Shown here piece after piece: positions 23,801-34,700 of a stretch of 64,000 bases of DNA; the first letter of the stretch is position 1, and each line of letters starts with the position of its first letter. The stretch is from positions 165,895,521-165,959,520 of the forward strand of contig NC_081406.1 of the NCBI RefSeq assembly GCF_030272615.1. The letters are read 5' to 3'. This DNA is from Cryptomeria japonica. Taxonomy: Eukaryota > Streptophyta > Pinopsida > Cupressales > Cupressaceae. The position numbers and the translations under genes were made by a program. The notes below the pieces were generated by a model. The model did no database searches. It worked only from the letters and a program-made list of their open reading frames with translations, and was not told the origin of the DNA.

Positions 23801-24235
23801 TTTTCTTTATTTATTAAGGACATCAAGAATAAAACAGAAGTGATTGAGAAAGAGATCACCAATCTATCTAATCAGTTGACCACCGAGCCAAGTTCTATTC
23901 AAAATTACTATACCAAGCTACAAAAGCTCATGGTTCAACAATTGGAACTTAGGAATGAGGAGCACCAAATATGAATGGACATTATGACACTTCAAACATT
24001 ATTCATTCCACATTTGTCCTCAGTCCAAGAATAGATCAATAAGGCTACCTCCCTATCCACTCAGCCAGAGGGAAGCACCTTAGATGGACTAATTTCATTG
24101 TTAGTTGACATTACAGCTCAAAACACACTCATGGATAGTGTCAAGAATGCCCTCTCTACTGCCCTCACTGATGCCTGAACAAAGTACAAATCCATTTTTG
24201 ACCAGTTGCCTCCACCGAATGGTAACTATTCTTGA
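20861..24235 (+). pseudogene. Long unknown ORF2 of the inner retrotransposon (1124 codons, decayed)
   Basis: From ATG 20861 a single frame continues to a TGA at 24233-24235 with no frameshift. It is broken by about 15 in-frame stops, including 21295, 21388, 21680, 21886, 21934, 22541, 22946 and 23972. The open pieces (20861-21295, 22022-22543, 22676-22948, 22964-23974) are therefore parts of one protein. The N-terminal 350 residues look globular, with WVKFVLSKLHDDFMWLEEK. The middle is Lys/Ser/Thr-rich, with SSTPVKGT and PTPPVKRPN. The C-terminal third is helical and charged. I find no protease, integrase, reverse transcriptase or zinc motif and cannot name a family. Preservation of frame over 3.4 kb shows it was a real gene of the element. 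Confidence 0.75.
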
Positions 24236-24574
24236 TTTTTGTCAAAAAGGGGGAGTATATTATATATTAGCAGATCAACATATTCGAGTATAATAGATAA
24301 TTTTGACAAGGGGAGCAGTGAACCGAGCAACAGTGAATTGAGTAGTGATCACTGAACAGAGAACTGAGTAGAGAATATAGAATATTAATCACAACGCATG
24401 CATAATTAAAATTTTGTACAGTATATTGATAAGGAGAGTATACCTGAGTATACTATTTTATTGACAATTGTATATACTATCAGTTTACTCAAATTTTGCA
24501 AGTATATAGATTTTTGAGTTATGACTTTGAAAGAAGTTTTGTCAAACATCTCAATTAATGTCAAAAGGGGAGAT
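24236..24574 (+). other. 3' untranslated region and polypurine tract of the inner element
   Basis: Right after the ORF2 stop is TCAAAAAGGGGGAGTATA (about 24241-24258), which looks like a duplicated or former purine tract. The functional position is AAAAGGGGAGAT (24563-24574), directly before the right LTR. Between them is AT-rich non-coding sequence with repeated TGAACCGAGC-like words. Confidence 0.75.
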
Positions 24575-25721
24575 TGTTACTATTCACTAAGTTGTCATTA
24601 GTTTTATGTCCAAAGTCATTCTATATACTCTAGTCGGTTATTACTACCAAAATACTCAGTCGATAAGCACAGTGAAGTCGGTTATAGAGGAAAGTAGTAA
24701 TAGAGTCTAGTATACACCGAGCTATCTACTGAGTAATACTCTATGTCTACCGAGCAGAAAAAATGATATACCGAGTTAACACACACCGAGTGAAATGTGT
24801 TACCAGATTCATTGAACCTAGACACACATAGGAAATGTGTTACAAGATCGAGGTAACAGGAAGCCATTATCACATTGGAAATTGCACCATAAGATTTGGT
24901 ATGATTTTGAGGATATCTATCCAATGAAATATTTTGTATGGTTATTCATTTAATGAATCATGTTTGTAAAATCGAAGCAAGATCAGATCACCATCATAAG
25001 AGATCTATTTATACAACATGAATTGAGGATCAGGTAGGTGTATGTGTATGTGTGTGATGCAAAACATAAGGAAGCACTGAGTATTGTGAGTGTCAGAGAC
25101 ACAGAGGTCACCGAGAAGGATTTCAAAGAACATTCAAGGAATAGAGTAAATAGAAGGGTTTACCGAGTTACTTTATGGGTTACCAAGGTATGTTATAAGC
25201 AAGGTAATCTCATTTTGAGCACATAGAATCTTCTATAACATTTCAAATGTGAAGTTGCAGATATTTGTAATATTGATTGTAATATTTTGTTGTTGTAAGA
25301 GAAACCTTTAACAGGGTAAAAAGACTCTAACAGTGTCTATAAATTGTAAAGCCTTTAAACAGGTGCAACATTTAGAATAAGTGTTGTAAAATCCTTTAGC
25401 AAGGTAGATCTAACGATCTTGATACTCCTAACAGGGTAAGCTATCAAAAATAGCTGAACATGTAGCTCTAACCAAGCAACCTTTATTATTGCAGTAGTGA
25501 ATTTGTGGGTGCCATCCCGACTGCAGTTTTTCTCTCTAACCAAGAGTTTTTGCGTAACCAAAGTATATGTGTTATGGAGTGAATCATGTATGATTATTAT
25601 TTATTTGTTTTATTAGTTTTTAGTTTATGCTTAACAATAAAGTTATTGTTGAAGAAAAGTTTTGAAGTACTGATTCACCCCTCCCCTCTCAATACATTAC
25701 CTTTCCATATTGGGCCTAACA
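24575..25721 (+). repeat. 3' LTR of inner retrotransposon
   Basis: It pairs with 17769-18913 and has the same ends. The perfect target-site copy GAGAA follows at 25722-25726, after which the interrupted 669-bp unit of segment B' resumes. Confidence 0.93.
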
Positions 25722-25977
25722 GAGAACCATCTCCACTTTCCTCGAAATCTTTTATCGATGGAGTTACTGTCTTCGATGAGTCCTTTCTGAAGTTGATCGG
25801 CGTTTTCTTTCTTTGATGCCCCTTTTATATCAATGAGACATTGTTGGGTCTCATCGATACTATTTGAATCTTAGATAATTCGATAGAATGCTTTTAGACT
25901 TGTTTGATAACTTATGGGTTATTACGGTATCAATGAAAATGATGATTTCTTCCAAAGAGAGATGGCTTCTATGATTT
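25722..25977 (-). repeat. Remainder of the second 669-bp unit of segment B'
   Basis: It continues the unit broken at 17768 and matches 17101-17350 closely (shared strings TCTTTTATCGATGG and ACTTATGGGTTATTACGG). It ends near 25977, where similarity to the first unit stops. Confidence 0.8.
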
Positions 25978-26510
25978 AATTTCTCAAATCAAGATATTTT
26001 ACTTAATTCTGATTTGATGCTCAATAGAATGACTACACTATCACCTATCTATCTTGAAGATTTGACTACTCTTTAGATTATGATTATGACTGTCATGACA
26101 TTTCATGAGACTGCTCTATCCCCATATGAAACCCTTTGTTCCCACAAATCAATGCTTTGAACTTGACTACAACTTTATAGTGATCACTGTCTTTGTACAG
26201 TAAGCTTGCTACTTTCTCAACTTTTGATATATTGGAGGCGCCTAGGATGGCTTCTATCTTATAGTCACAATACCTTGCTATAATTTATAGCTATTGTATG
26301 TTTATTTGTTTTCTATGTTTATTTGTTTTCCACTCTTAACTCATAGTTCAACTGAATATGGTTCATCTTGGAATCAATGCACATCGGTTATAATCAGATT
26401 ATAACCAGTCTCCATGGTTGCAAGACCTAAAGAAGGAATCTTATCATCAATTAGATGCATACTTTTGGGAATATAGAAAGACAAAAAAATATATTAGAGC
26501 CGTATTTTTT
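25978..26510. other. CACTA-1 interior, nothing recognised
   Basis: AT-rich sequence without a domain signature, repeat array or long frame. Confidence 0.4.
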
Positions 26511-26890
26511 GTTGAGTCATAATATGATGTGTTAATTTAGCTAAATAAGGGAACCAATGTTGTATTAGGTTTAATTCCATGATGAAAGTTGAAGCTTGTT
26601 AGAGATAGGGGATTTGTAGCAGTTGGCTTGTTAGGTTATGTCACAATCCTATGAAGGTCCTTGTAAACCATTAATGTCAGTAGACATGAGATTGTTATGT
26701 AACGAATTGGATCAACTAAACCTAGAAGTTTTGTAACCAATGAATCAACTGACTCAAGTCTATGTTAATTATCTTATGATGATCATTTATGACCATTATT
26801 CTTAGTAGACATTAAGCAGTTCGCTAGATAGTTGGTTAGTAAACCAGTGAGTTAGTTGGCTCAAGTGTATGCCAGATGTGGAATATTACA
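26511..26890 (+). repeat. Partial LTR followed by a primer binding site
   Basis: The sequence ends in GGAATATTACA at 26890, followed two bases later by TGGTATCAGAGC (26893-26904). This is an LTR end with a Met-tRNA primer site. The LTR start is uncertain: TGTTGAGTCATAA at 26511 or TGTTGTATTAGG near 26550. No matching second LTR is found, and the interior is lost within about 50 bp. I read it as a truncated retrotransposon remnant. Confidence 0.5.
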
Positions 26891-26944
26891 TGTGGTATCA
26901 GAGCAACCAAGTTTGACATTGAACCTCAGGCTTTCCACCTATAA

Positions 26945-27385
26945 ACAAAACTATATACATATGCAGGTGCACCATGGTTGAGATAATATGCAAGCGCACT
27001 ATATACAAAACTATATTCGCAAGTAAATCTTTTATTCAAATCCACAATATGAAACACATAATTTTACTGGAAGAACACAAGTAACCTTATCTCCTTTAGA
27101 TAATATCACAAGCAATTGCCTACAGAAAGATGCAGTAATCCACAACATATACACAAAGGAAAGATGACTAATTATATTATGTATGTTCACAAAATGGTAC
27201 AATAGTAAGCCTAGGGATATATTCTACTTCTTCTCTAATGATCCTTATTGTTACAAAAGTTCCCTCATTTATATGAGGGTATACATTGTCACCAAGCATT
27301 GTGGCTTTTCAACACATAACTTTTAATTAGCACTTTTGTTAACAAACTGGAAGATAAACAAGTTCAACATTCCTATGTGTTGAAT
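26945..27385 (+). repeat. Module segment A (diverged direct repeat of 15575-16495)
   Basis: It shares ACAAAACTATATACATATG with 15575 and the stretch around ACTGGAAGATAAACAAG (27290-27382) with 16403-16495. It lies just downstream of the minus-strand 1005-codon frame. Confidence 0.65.
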
Positions 27386-27487
27386 GTTCTTATCATCTTT
27401 ATACATTAGAATGTCATTGTTTAGTGTCCTCATGTCGCTTTCTATCTAGAAATGATTGGATAGAATATGGTTAAAACAAAGTGACAA

Positions 27488-30400
27488 TTATTTGTCCCGA
27501 TCCAACTCTGCTACTGCTTGATTCTTCTGATCACTTCACTCTTGTTTCCACTGTTCCAATGATACTAACTCACCATCACTATAAAAAGAGGGCACCCTAC
27601 GGGTAGTCCCATCATCCAGTGTCTTAAGCTCTTTCCTTAATTGATTTGCCAATTCATCATGGGACTTCAAGTAAGCCTAGGCTTCAATTTTCTCACCTGG
27701 ATTCACCAGACTGTTGTCATTCATCATGTCTTCCAACCAAGACCTGAGCCTTTCATGCTCTTTCAAAGCTCTGACTATTCCAGTGTATGTTTTCCAATAG
27801 ATTTCTGCAACTTGCATCATATTTCTGAACCTATGTTCAATGATCTCCAGAATCAACTTATCCATCTTTTGTTGTACCTTTTCTACTTGCCGAGATGTCT
27901 TTTTGGCCCTGTTCCTCCAATACATAGCGTCTGTCAAGGCATCCATGGCATCTCTGTCAACACTGTATGTCATCCCTGTTTGACTGGTACCTGTATCAAT
28001 CTGAAGCAATCTTGCTTGCATCCTCTGTTTGTCTTCATCAATTTTCTCATATAGGCTTTTGTATGTAGAATTTTCTCAGACCAGAAACTCTATGTGATCT
28101 TGGTTCAGTTTAGCAACATCCAAATTTAGTTTGGCAGTTGTTCTAGGGTCATTCTTTCCAACCTGCTGCACCATCAAATGTCCAAAAGCTTCTTTTGTAT
28201 CAACCAATATAGGTCTTTTATCTTTGGGATAGATAGCCCACTATAGAAGAGCCTTCTAATCTAGATCATATCCTGATCCTCTAAAGCGTTTATCAATCTC
28301 TTTTGGCATCATTTGCCTACTTGGGTCCTATTGCTTGAGGAATCCATCAAACAAAAAGGTAGAGTTCATGTCCCATCTAAAGTATAATAGCACACCAGCT
28401 TCCTTAAGCAATTGTCTTCCCTTCTCAGGTGTCATTTCTCTCATCACAAGATCCATCTCCTCTTGTAACTTTTGAAGTTGTTTCTCTTCTTCACTATTTC
28501 TCATGTTATTCCTAATTTGAGATCCTTTATGTTGATAGAGGAATGTGGTGAACTCCTTGGAAGAAATGAAGTCACTATCGGCAATGAAATCCTCATGCTC
28601 CAGGAATATGATGTCAGCCACTTCTCGGACATTTAGTTGTCCTGTTGCCAAGTCTATCGGTGTATCCTCTTCATAACCAGGGGGATAATCCTCTCGAGTA
28701 GTGAATGGAATGATGCCAGATGTGGAAGCAGGAGACATATGAGCCAAAGGCTCTGTATTTCTAATAGTATCAATGTAATCCCTAAAAACATGAGGCAGGA
28801 CTCCCTCAAGTATTTCCAATTCATGATCCACAAGTTTGTTGGCCAACTCCAAGGGGTCTTCAATCTTTTGTAGCACGTTCTCATCCATTTTCCTTCTAAA
28901 AAGATTCCATTTATAAGCCTGCATTGCTTTCTCAAACTTTACTCACTTCACTCTGGCCTCTTGTCTGCCAATGTTCTTAATGAGGTCATCCAGTAGGTAA
29001 GATTTATGCTCTCTAGCCTTCAGCTTTTGTGATGATCGGGTTATCCTTATGTATCCTTTAGGATAAAAATTGGGCCTTGGATCCCCCATAGCCATGCCAT
29101 AATAATCCAATTTTGTCTGCAACAAGCCATAATTCTTTGAACTTTTCACAATAAAATCTGAAAATACTAACAACCCAGGTATAATTGATTGTTTCTCATG
29201 GCTTGTCAGATGTTCTATACTCACTATTGATAGTTGCCTCACAATTTCCAGACAAGCCACTCTGTTAGGGACTGTAAGTGGTAGTAAGTATGGTCTCCCT
29301 TCGAACCTATATACCCTGACTTGTGTGCAGTATGAAAAACAATACTAATCTCCCCAATTGTGTTCAATTGAGGGATCTTCAATAAAATCTTTTGGTCTTA
29401 GGAATATTTGAACCTCTGGTGCAAGGGCATGATCACATGGGCATCCAAATAGTCTATATAATGGCTTGACAGAGAACTCTTCAAAATGCCAATATTGATT
29501 ATTTGCATACCTCTAGTCCCATGAAGAAACCCATAGTTGCACTCGTTTTCTCATCCCAGCAATGTCATATGTCCTGACACATAACTCTTCTGGCCATAAC
29601 CCTTCATCTTGGCCCACATACAATAGCATATGCATAAGTAAGGAATAATGCTTGAAATGAACATTGATGACATCCCCCTTTAGCTTTTCTAACCCATGAT
29701 TCAAAACCTCAACCAAATAAGCAGAAAAATCAAAGAAGCGAGGGTCCTTAGACTACAAATCAGCACAAATGACCATGGCTGCAATATCCATCAAAGGATG
29801 GGCTTTTATCCCTAGCACTTGGGCAACACAGTAATATGCATACTTGAAATATGGATGGAAAGAGTTGACATCATAGGGAGCTTTGTCATCCTGACCTAGT
29901 GGCACTAAGGACCCTGCATTCCTAGGTCTATGTATAGGGAGTCTCCACATTTTGTAAATGTTCTCTAGGTTAAAATATTCACTTGTTAACTTCTTGAGGT
30001 TAATCAATTCTTCAAATCCCCAATCCAAATCGAACACGATGTCAATAACCTCTTTTCTGATTGCAAGAATTGGCTCACCCATGTAGTTATATATGGTCCT
30101 GGTTTTAGGGTCATAATTGTTTGCCAATGCCTTCATGAGCTCCACATTCACAAATACATTATCCATAGCTAACCTTCCTAAGTTCAATCACCATAGATTA
30201 TTGATAGGTTGAGGGGCAACTCTTCTGCTATACCCATATATGAATAATTCATACCCTCTCAAGTTTATCCATATGTCTCCAAGATCCTCAAACCGATCCT
30301 CCAGGCCTTCCTCATCAGCTCTAATCTTCTTGGACCTCAAACTAGATGATGGGCACTGGTCAATCAGGTCCTGGGCCAAAGAACACCCTTCCCTTTTCTG

Positions 30401-30505
30401 TCTTTTAGGTTTTTCTTCTGCAGTGATAGGTTCTTTTCCCTTTCTGGTCTTATTAGTTTTAGATGATGATTCCATTTGAATTTTTAAAAAGAGGTCTATG
30501 TGCAA
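27488..30505 (-). pseudogene. Unknown 1005-codon ORF, decayed, no frameshift
   Basis: On the minus strand one frame runs from about 30505 to a TAA at 27488-27490. It is cut by about a dozen stops, including 30188 (TGA), 29753, 29513 and 29345 (TAG), 28943 (TGA), and 28328, 28256, 28241 and 27677 (TAG). An internal ATG near 30475 (MESSSKTNKTRKGK) starts a basic, nuclear-signal-like N-terminus (EEKPKRQKREG). Then comes a globular region (LMKALANNYDPKTRTIYNYM, and later YYCVAQVLGIKAHPLMDIAA). The C-terminal part, including QLQKLQEEMDLVMREM, is helical with a coiled coil. I recognise no family; it is loosely reminiscent of plant transposon-borne proteins. It lies within CACTA-1 between segments A and B, and the left module copy has lost it. 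Confidence 0.75.
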
Positions 30506-31250
30506 ACAACTTACTTGGAATTACTGAGCTTTATCTGTGAATTCGCCCAATTTCCGCTTTCAGTTTGTCGCCTGTGAATTCCTTAATATTGTGTGCTTTG
30601 ATGTTGATCCACTACTTATGGCATATTTAATCAGTTAGTAATGGCCATTTTGGACAACGGTCACTCGGGCACACGTTCAAATTTAATGGTGATGTGACCT
30701 TTCATGGGATTTGTTTCTGATTTTCATGGCAATCAATAATCATTTCGATGAGGATATGTCTTTTGATCATTTGTTTCATTAGTCCATCGATCTCTTTGTT
30801 TCTATCGACAATACTTTTTTTTCTAATATTACTTCGATCAAGTATTTTTTCCCTTCATCGAAATACTATATTCGATCAGTATGGTTGTCTCCTCATCGAA
30901 ACATATCTGATATCCATCAGGTCTTATGTCGAAGAAACCTTGGGCTTTGGTGTGTTCCTTTATTTTTCCATCAAAATACTTCTTTCATCGATATCACTAT
31001 TCCCCATCGATGAAGACCCTCTCTGCTTTCTTCGATATCTTTTGTCGATGAAGTTATTATCTTCGATGAGTCCTTTCTGGAATTCATTGGCGTTTCCTTC
31101 CTTCGATGGCTCTTTTATATCGATGAGACATTGTTGGGTCTCATCGATCCAAATTCAAAAGGTATCGATGAGACCCAGTGATGTCTCATTGATATAAAAG
31201 AGCCATCAAAGGAAGGAAACGCTGACATCGATAATAATTATTTTTTTTTG
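30506..31250 (-). repeat. Module segment B with TCGATGA repeats
   Basis: This segment is upstream of the minus-strand 1005-codon frame and matches 16496-17300. Minus-strand peptides repeat the pattern KEHTKAQGFFDI seen in B'. The part at 30506-30720 shows no feature. The right end contains a long hairpin, listed separately. Confidence 0.65.
31090..31222. repeat. 59-bp inverted repeat (hairpin) inside segment B
   Basis: Arms 31090-31148 and 31164-31222 are reverse complements with about five mismatches, separated by 15 bp. The left arm begins GCGTTTCCTTCC and ends GGGTCTCATCGAT. Single-arm versions of the same sequence occur at about 17185-17225 and 25808-25850, so the hairpin arose by inverted duplication of a piece of the B repeat. 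Confidence 0.9.
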
Positions 31251-31483
31251 ATAAAAATTATCATCGTCGAAATTATGACAACTACCAAGCTTTCGATCAA
31301 CGATGTAATTGGTGGACATACAACGTCGGCAGAGTCCATTGGATTGTCTAATTTATGACGAGTATGGCATTGTCGACCAATCCGACGCCGAGTTTTTGAC
31401 GGTTGATTTTGTTGGCACTCCGATGAAAATCCATTGCAAATCTAACAAACGGCCGTCGGAAATTAGCTCCAAATGTACTAGTG
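31251..31483. repeat. Right terminal and subterminal region of CACTA-1
   Basis: It ends in the inverted terminal repeat CCAAATGTACTAGTG followed by the TGC duplication. The inside carries CGTCG, CCGTCGG and GACGCCG words, and aligns, reversed, with the left end of CACTA-2 (45267-45400). Confidence 0.85.
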
Positions 31484-31486
31484 TGC

Positions 31487-31760
31487 CTTGCCGCCGAGTC
31501 TATCCTGCATCCATGATGTCTTTCATGTTTCTGTTCTTTGTCCTTATCATTGTGATGTTACCCATGTTCTTGATTGGAATGCTTTGCAGGTCAAGGATGG
31601 ATAGCTTTCCATGGAGCCCGTGCGCATCCTTCAGCATCGAGATTTGACCCTCAGGGGTCATACCATTGAGCAGGTAAGTGTCCTATGGGATCCTAGTGAT
31701 GAGACCTCAGTGACTTGGAAAGATGCAACAAAGATGAGAGAGCTTTATTCTTATCTATTT
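31487..31760 (+). pseudogene. Gypsy integrase C-terminal tail and chromodomain-like end
   Basis: This is the continuation of the gypsy pol cut at 8955. The frame starts LPPSLSCIHDVFHVSVL and continues through VLDWNALQVKDG, a TAG stop, then MEPVRILQHRDLTLRG, then SVLWDPSDETSVTWKDATKM and ELYSYLF, ending at a TAG. This is the usual end of Tekay/Del-type plant integrases with a degenerate chromodomain, which in active relatives guides insertion to heterochromatin. The reading frame matches that before the CACTA insertion. Confidence 0.9.
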
Positions 31761-31787
31761 TAGGCTTCCAAGAGTAAGCCTTGGCTT

Positions 31788-31798
31788 GGGGGGGAGGA
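31788..31798 (+). other. Polypurine tract of the gypsy element
   Basis: GGGGGGGAGGA lies directly before the 3' LTR start TGTAGTACC. It is the expected primer for plus-strand DNA synthesis. Confidence 0.9.
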
Positions 31799-34700
31799 TG
31801 TAGTACCCCTCCTCAATCAACCTCATTTTGTATATTTTGATTGACTTCAGTGGAACATTTTTGTATATTGATTCGGATGTTATGCCACGTTATTTCATGC
31901 TTTATCTAGATTTATGGTGAGTGATTTTATGCAGTATTTTTGTGCTTATGATTAATGTTATTTTATGGATCATTATCACAGACTGACACTTTTACCTTAT
32001 ATTGTGATGCGTTATTTATATGTTGCATGTTTGCAAGTATATTGGGATGTGAGGGGATGATTTTCCTTCACTCGCTTCGATGAGACAGGGAACGCCATGA
32101 TTCTCCTTCATCAGTGTGCGTGTCATGTCTGTATATATATTTGTCTATATGCACGTGTGGTTGTTTGGTGCAAGACATTGCAGGTACTAGTATCGGGTAG
32201 GTACGAGGTATTGACTCCATCTAGTTGCACAAGTCTGAGCATGCCTTATATATCCAATGGGAGTGGAGGAGATAGTTGTTGTAACCTATATTGACCCATA
32301 GTTACACTCGAGTGAGTGTTGTCAGTTGGTTGTTTTGTCCCGTCTAGCTGGTATGCGAGTCATGGTGCCTTGGTTTGGTCATTTTGAGAGTCGTCATTTG
32401 ATCATTCTTGGTTTTGCATATTTTTCGTTTATTTGAATGGTTATTTCATTTAAATGGATGATGTTATCTTGCTGGCGTAATTAGTTGATTATTATGCTCT
32501 GTGATTATTGATTTAATTAAACTAATGGTTTGCTAGATCAAATGGTTAAGTGGCTTATTTCATTGTGTAAAGTGCATTGATATATTTTGGAAGGAAATAA
32601 ATAATTTCCTAGCCATTTAAATGAGAAATGCCTATGTTGAAAGAAAGTATTTTGGAAATAGAAATTAATAAAGCTTGTCTTTTTACTTTTCCATTTGTCT
32701 TTTTCATTTTAATGGTTGGAAAATATTTTTTTTTCAAAAAGAAGAAAATCTGATTGCCTTTTAATTTTAAATTAAATATTTAAATCTGATTGGATGGAAA
32801 CTCTTTACCTAGAAAGTTTAGGTTAAAATTATTTCCCTATATAATTCTGAAAATTCATGGGAAGGGGGCAGTAGAAATTTTGGAGAGAAAATTGGGAATT
32901 CATCCTAGAAGGAGGAGCCAGAATTCGAATTAGTTTCCAGGGATTGGGATTCTTCCTTCATTTTGGTTGCTAGTTTGCTTCAAGGTTGGATAATCTCTTC
33001 TGGTTTAAATTTAAATTTGAATCTTTCAGTTGCTTCCTGTGTGTTGAAAATATGAAAAATTCCCTGTAAATTCTTGTGGAATGATAGGAATGAAAGAAAG
33101 AATGCATGTGGTTGTTGGTTTTGTGAATCCTAAATCATATGGTTGCTTATAGGAAAGAAATGGTTCATTTCTCTATTTGTTGTGTGTTTTTGTTCTTGAA
33201 ATCAATTTCCTGTTTTACCTCTTCTTTTTGGAAAAGAATGATTTAGATTCATTTTTCTGTGTGCAGCTTAGTATCTATTTGCCAAGAATTGGTTAGCTAT
33301 TGCTTCCAGTATGTTTATTTCATCATTTACCTTGCTGGTAAATATTCCTTTGAAATTTTGGATTTGGCACTAGGTGTGTGTGTGTCATGAAATATTCTGG
33401 AAATGAATCCTTTTCTTGTGTTAAATGATTTTGTGGTTAATTGGTTTCTGAGTGCTTGGAAAGCAAGTGTTTTTGTCTTTGCCTATGGACTTTACTGCTC
33501 CTGTGATGGGCTTGTCTCATCACGCAGGTCGGTAGTGTCTGCTACCCGCAGGTAGCAGAACTACCGGTCGGTAGCACCACTACGCAGTAGCAATGCTATC
33601 GGTCAGGAGGACTGCTACCAGTTGGTAGCAGCACTACCGATCGGTAGGACTGCTACCAGTTGGTAGAAGTGCTATCAGTTGGTAGCGGCTGCTACCATCG
33701 GTAGTGGCATTACCGGTTGACAGTACCGCTACCAGGTGGGTAGCAGTTCTATCAGTTGGAAGCGACTACTCCCAGTGGTAGTAGCACTATCAGTCGGTAG
33801 GGTTGTTATGAGTGGTAGCAGTACTACCGGTAGGTAGTGTGTGTTGGCCTAGCAAAAACACTACTACGGGTTGGCCTTGGCCACCACTTGATCTTGTACC
33901 CTTACCGGTACAAACCGGTTTGTGCTATGAACTTAATTTTATTATAAATATATTTTGTGAAGTGGTTTCAGTGCTAAATGAAATGGTAATTTTTCATGTG
34001 ATTCTTATTATGTGGTTAATAAATTTATCAATGGAAATCTAGGCATGAATTAAGAATTCAAATGGTAATTTGGGTACGTTCTGGAAATGAATTAAATGCC
34101 TAGTTGGAATTCATGTTTAATTTGGTTGAATGTTTAATGTGGATTTCATTCCTGATGGAATATTGATTTGGAAATTGAATAATGTGATTTCTGGAAAAGA
34201 GTGTTTTATTTAATTTTCAATCAATGATGTTGCAAGTGTTTTATGTGTTATTTTGGTCTGTGGTTCAATCGTCCTCTGGTGGCATGTTTGGTACCTTTGA
34301 CCAAGTGATATATGTTGGCTCCATTGTCGTAACCATGTAGTGCCTTTGCCTTATGGTTAGCCAAGAGTTAGTATGTCCTTGTTTGACCACTTGTTTCCGA
34401 TAGTGGATTTATGGTTGTCTGCTTCGCCATAGGGTCCTCGGAGAGTGACCATGCTTGTTTAGTGTCCTTTGAGAGAGTGGCTTTCGCTTGGGGGTTGCGC
34501 CAAAGTGGTAGGCATTACGACCCAACGAAAGTCAGATAATAATTGGTAATCTAATAAACTGATTAGGTGGGTAGCATCATAACATTAATTAAGATAATTC
34601 TACCTCGTGCATTGGTAAGTTCTAGTACAAGGCTCATAATTTTGCAAGAAGGCCTGGAATGGAAAAACGACCACCTTGTCTTCTCGAAAGGCTGGTAGGG

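Larger units (their letters stand above)
17769..25721 (+). mobile_element. Non-autonomous LTR retrotransposon with gag and an unknown ORF2, no visible pol
   Basis: LTRs at 17769-18913 and 24575-25721 (about 1146 bp) start TGTTACTATTCAC and end GGGCCTAACA. Both are flanked by GAGAA (17764-17768 and 25722-25726), a perfect 5-bp target duplication. A Met-tRNA primer site follows the left LTR and a purine tract precedes the right one. The 5.7-kb interior holds a decayed gag and a long decayed frame, but I find no protease, integrase or reverse-transcriptase motif. It would have needed pol from another element. LTR differences of roughly 3-5% by eye make it younger than the CACTA element it sits in. 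Confidence 0.93.
8956..31483 (+). mobile_element. CACTA DNA transposon (CACTA-1), 22.5 kb, with captured genes
   Basis: The left end reads CACTAATACATTTGG. The right end is the reverse complement of CACTAGTACATTTGG. Both are flanked by TGC (8953-8955 and 31484-31486), the 3-bp duplication typical of CACTA/En-Spm transposons. Removing the element and one TGC brings the host gypsy integrase back into frame, which proves the boundaries. Inside are a PPR fragment, a CWC22 copy, a TNP2-type transposase fragment, a duplicated module with a decayed 1005-codon frame, and a later 8-kb LTR insertion. No complete transposase is visible, so movement would have depended on a relative. CACTA-2 at 45267-54229 has similar ends. 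Confidence 0.93.

Noticed and set aside
17769-25721. An autonomous copia element
   Set aside because: The interior was read in all frames for integrase and reverse-transcriptase motifs and none were found; only gag and an unknown frame are present.
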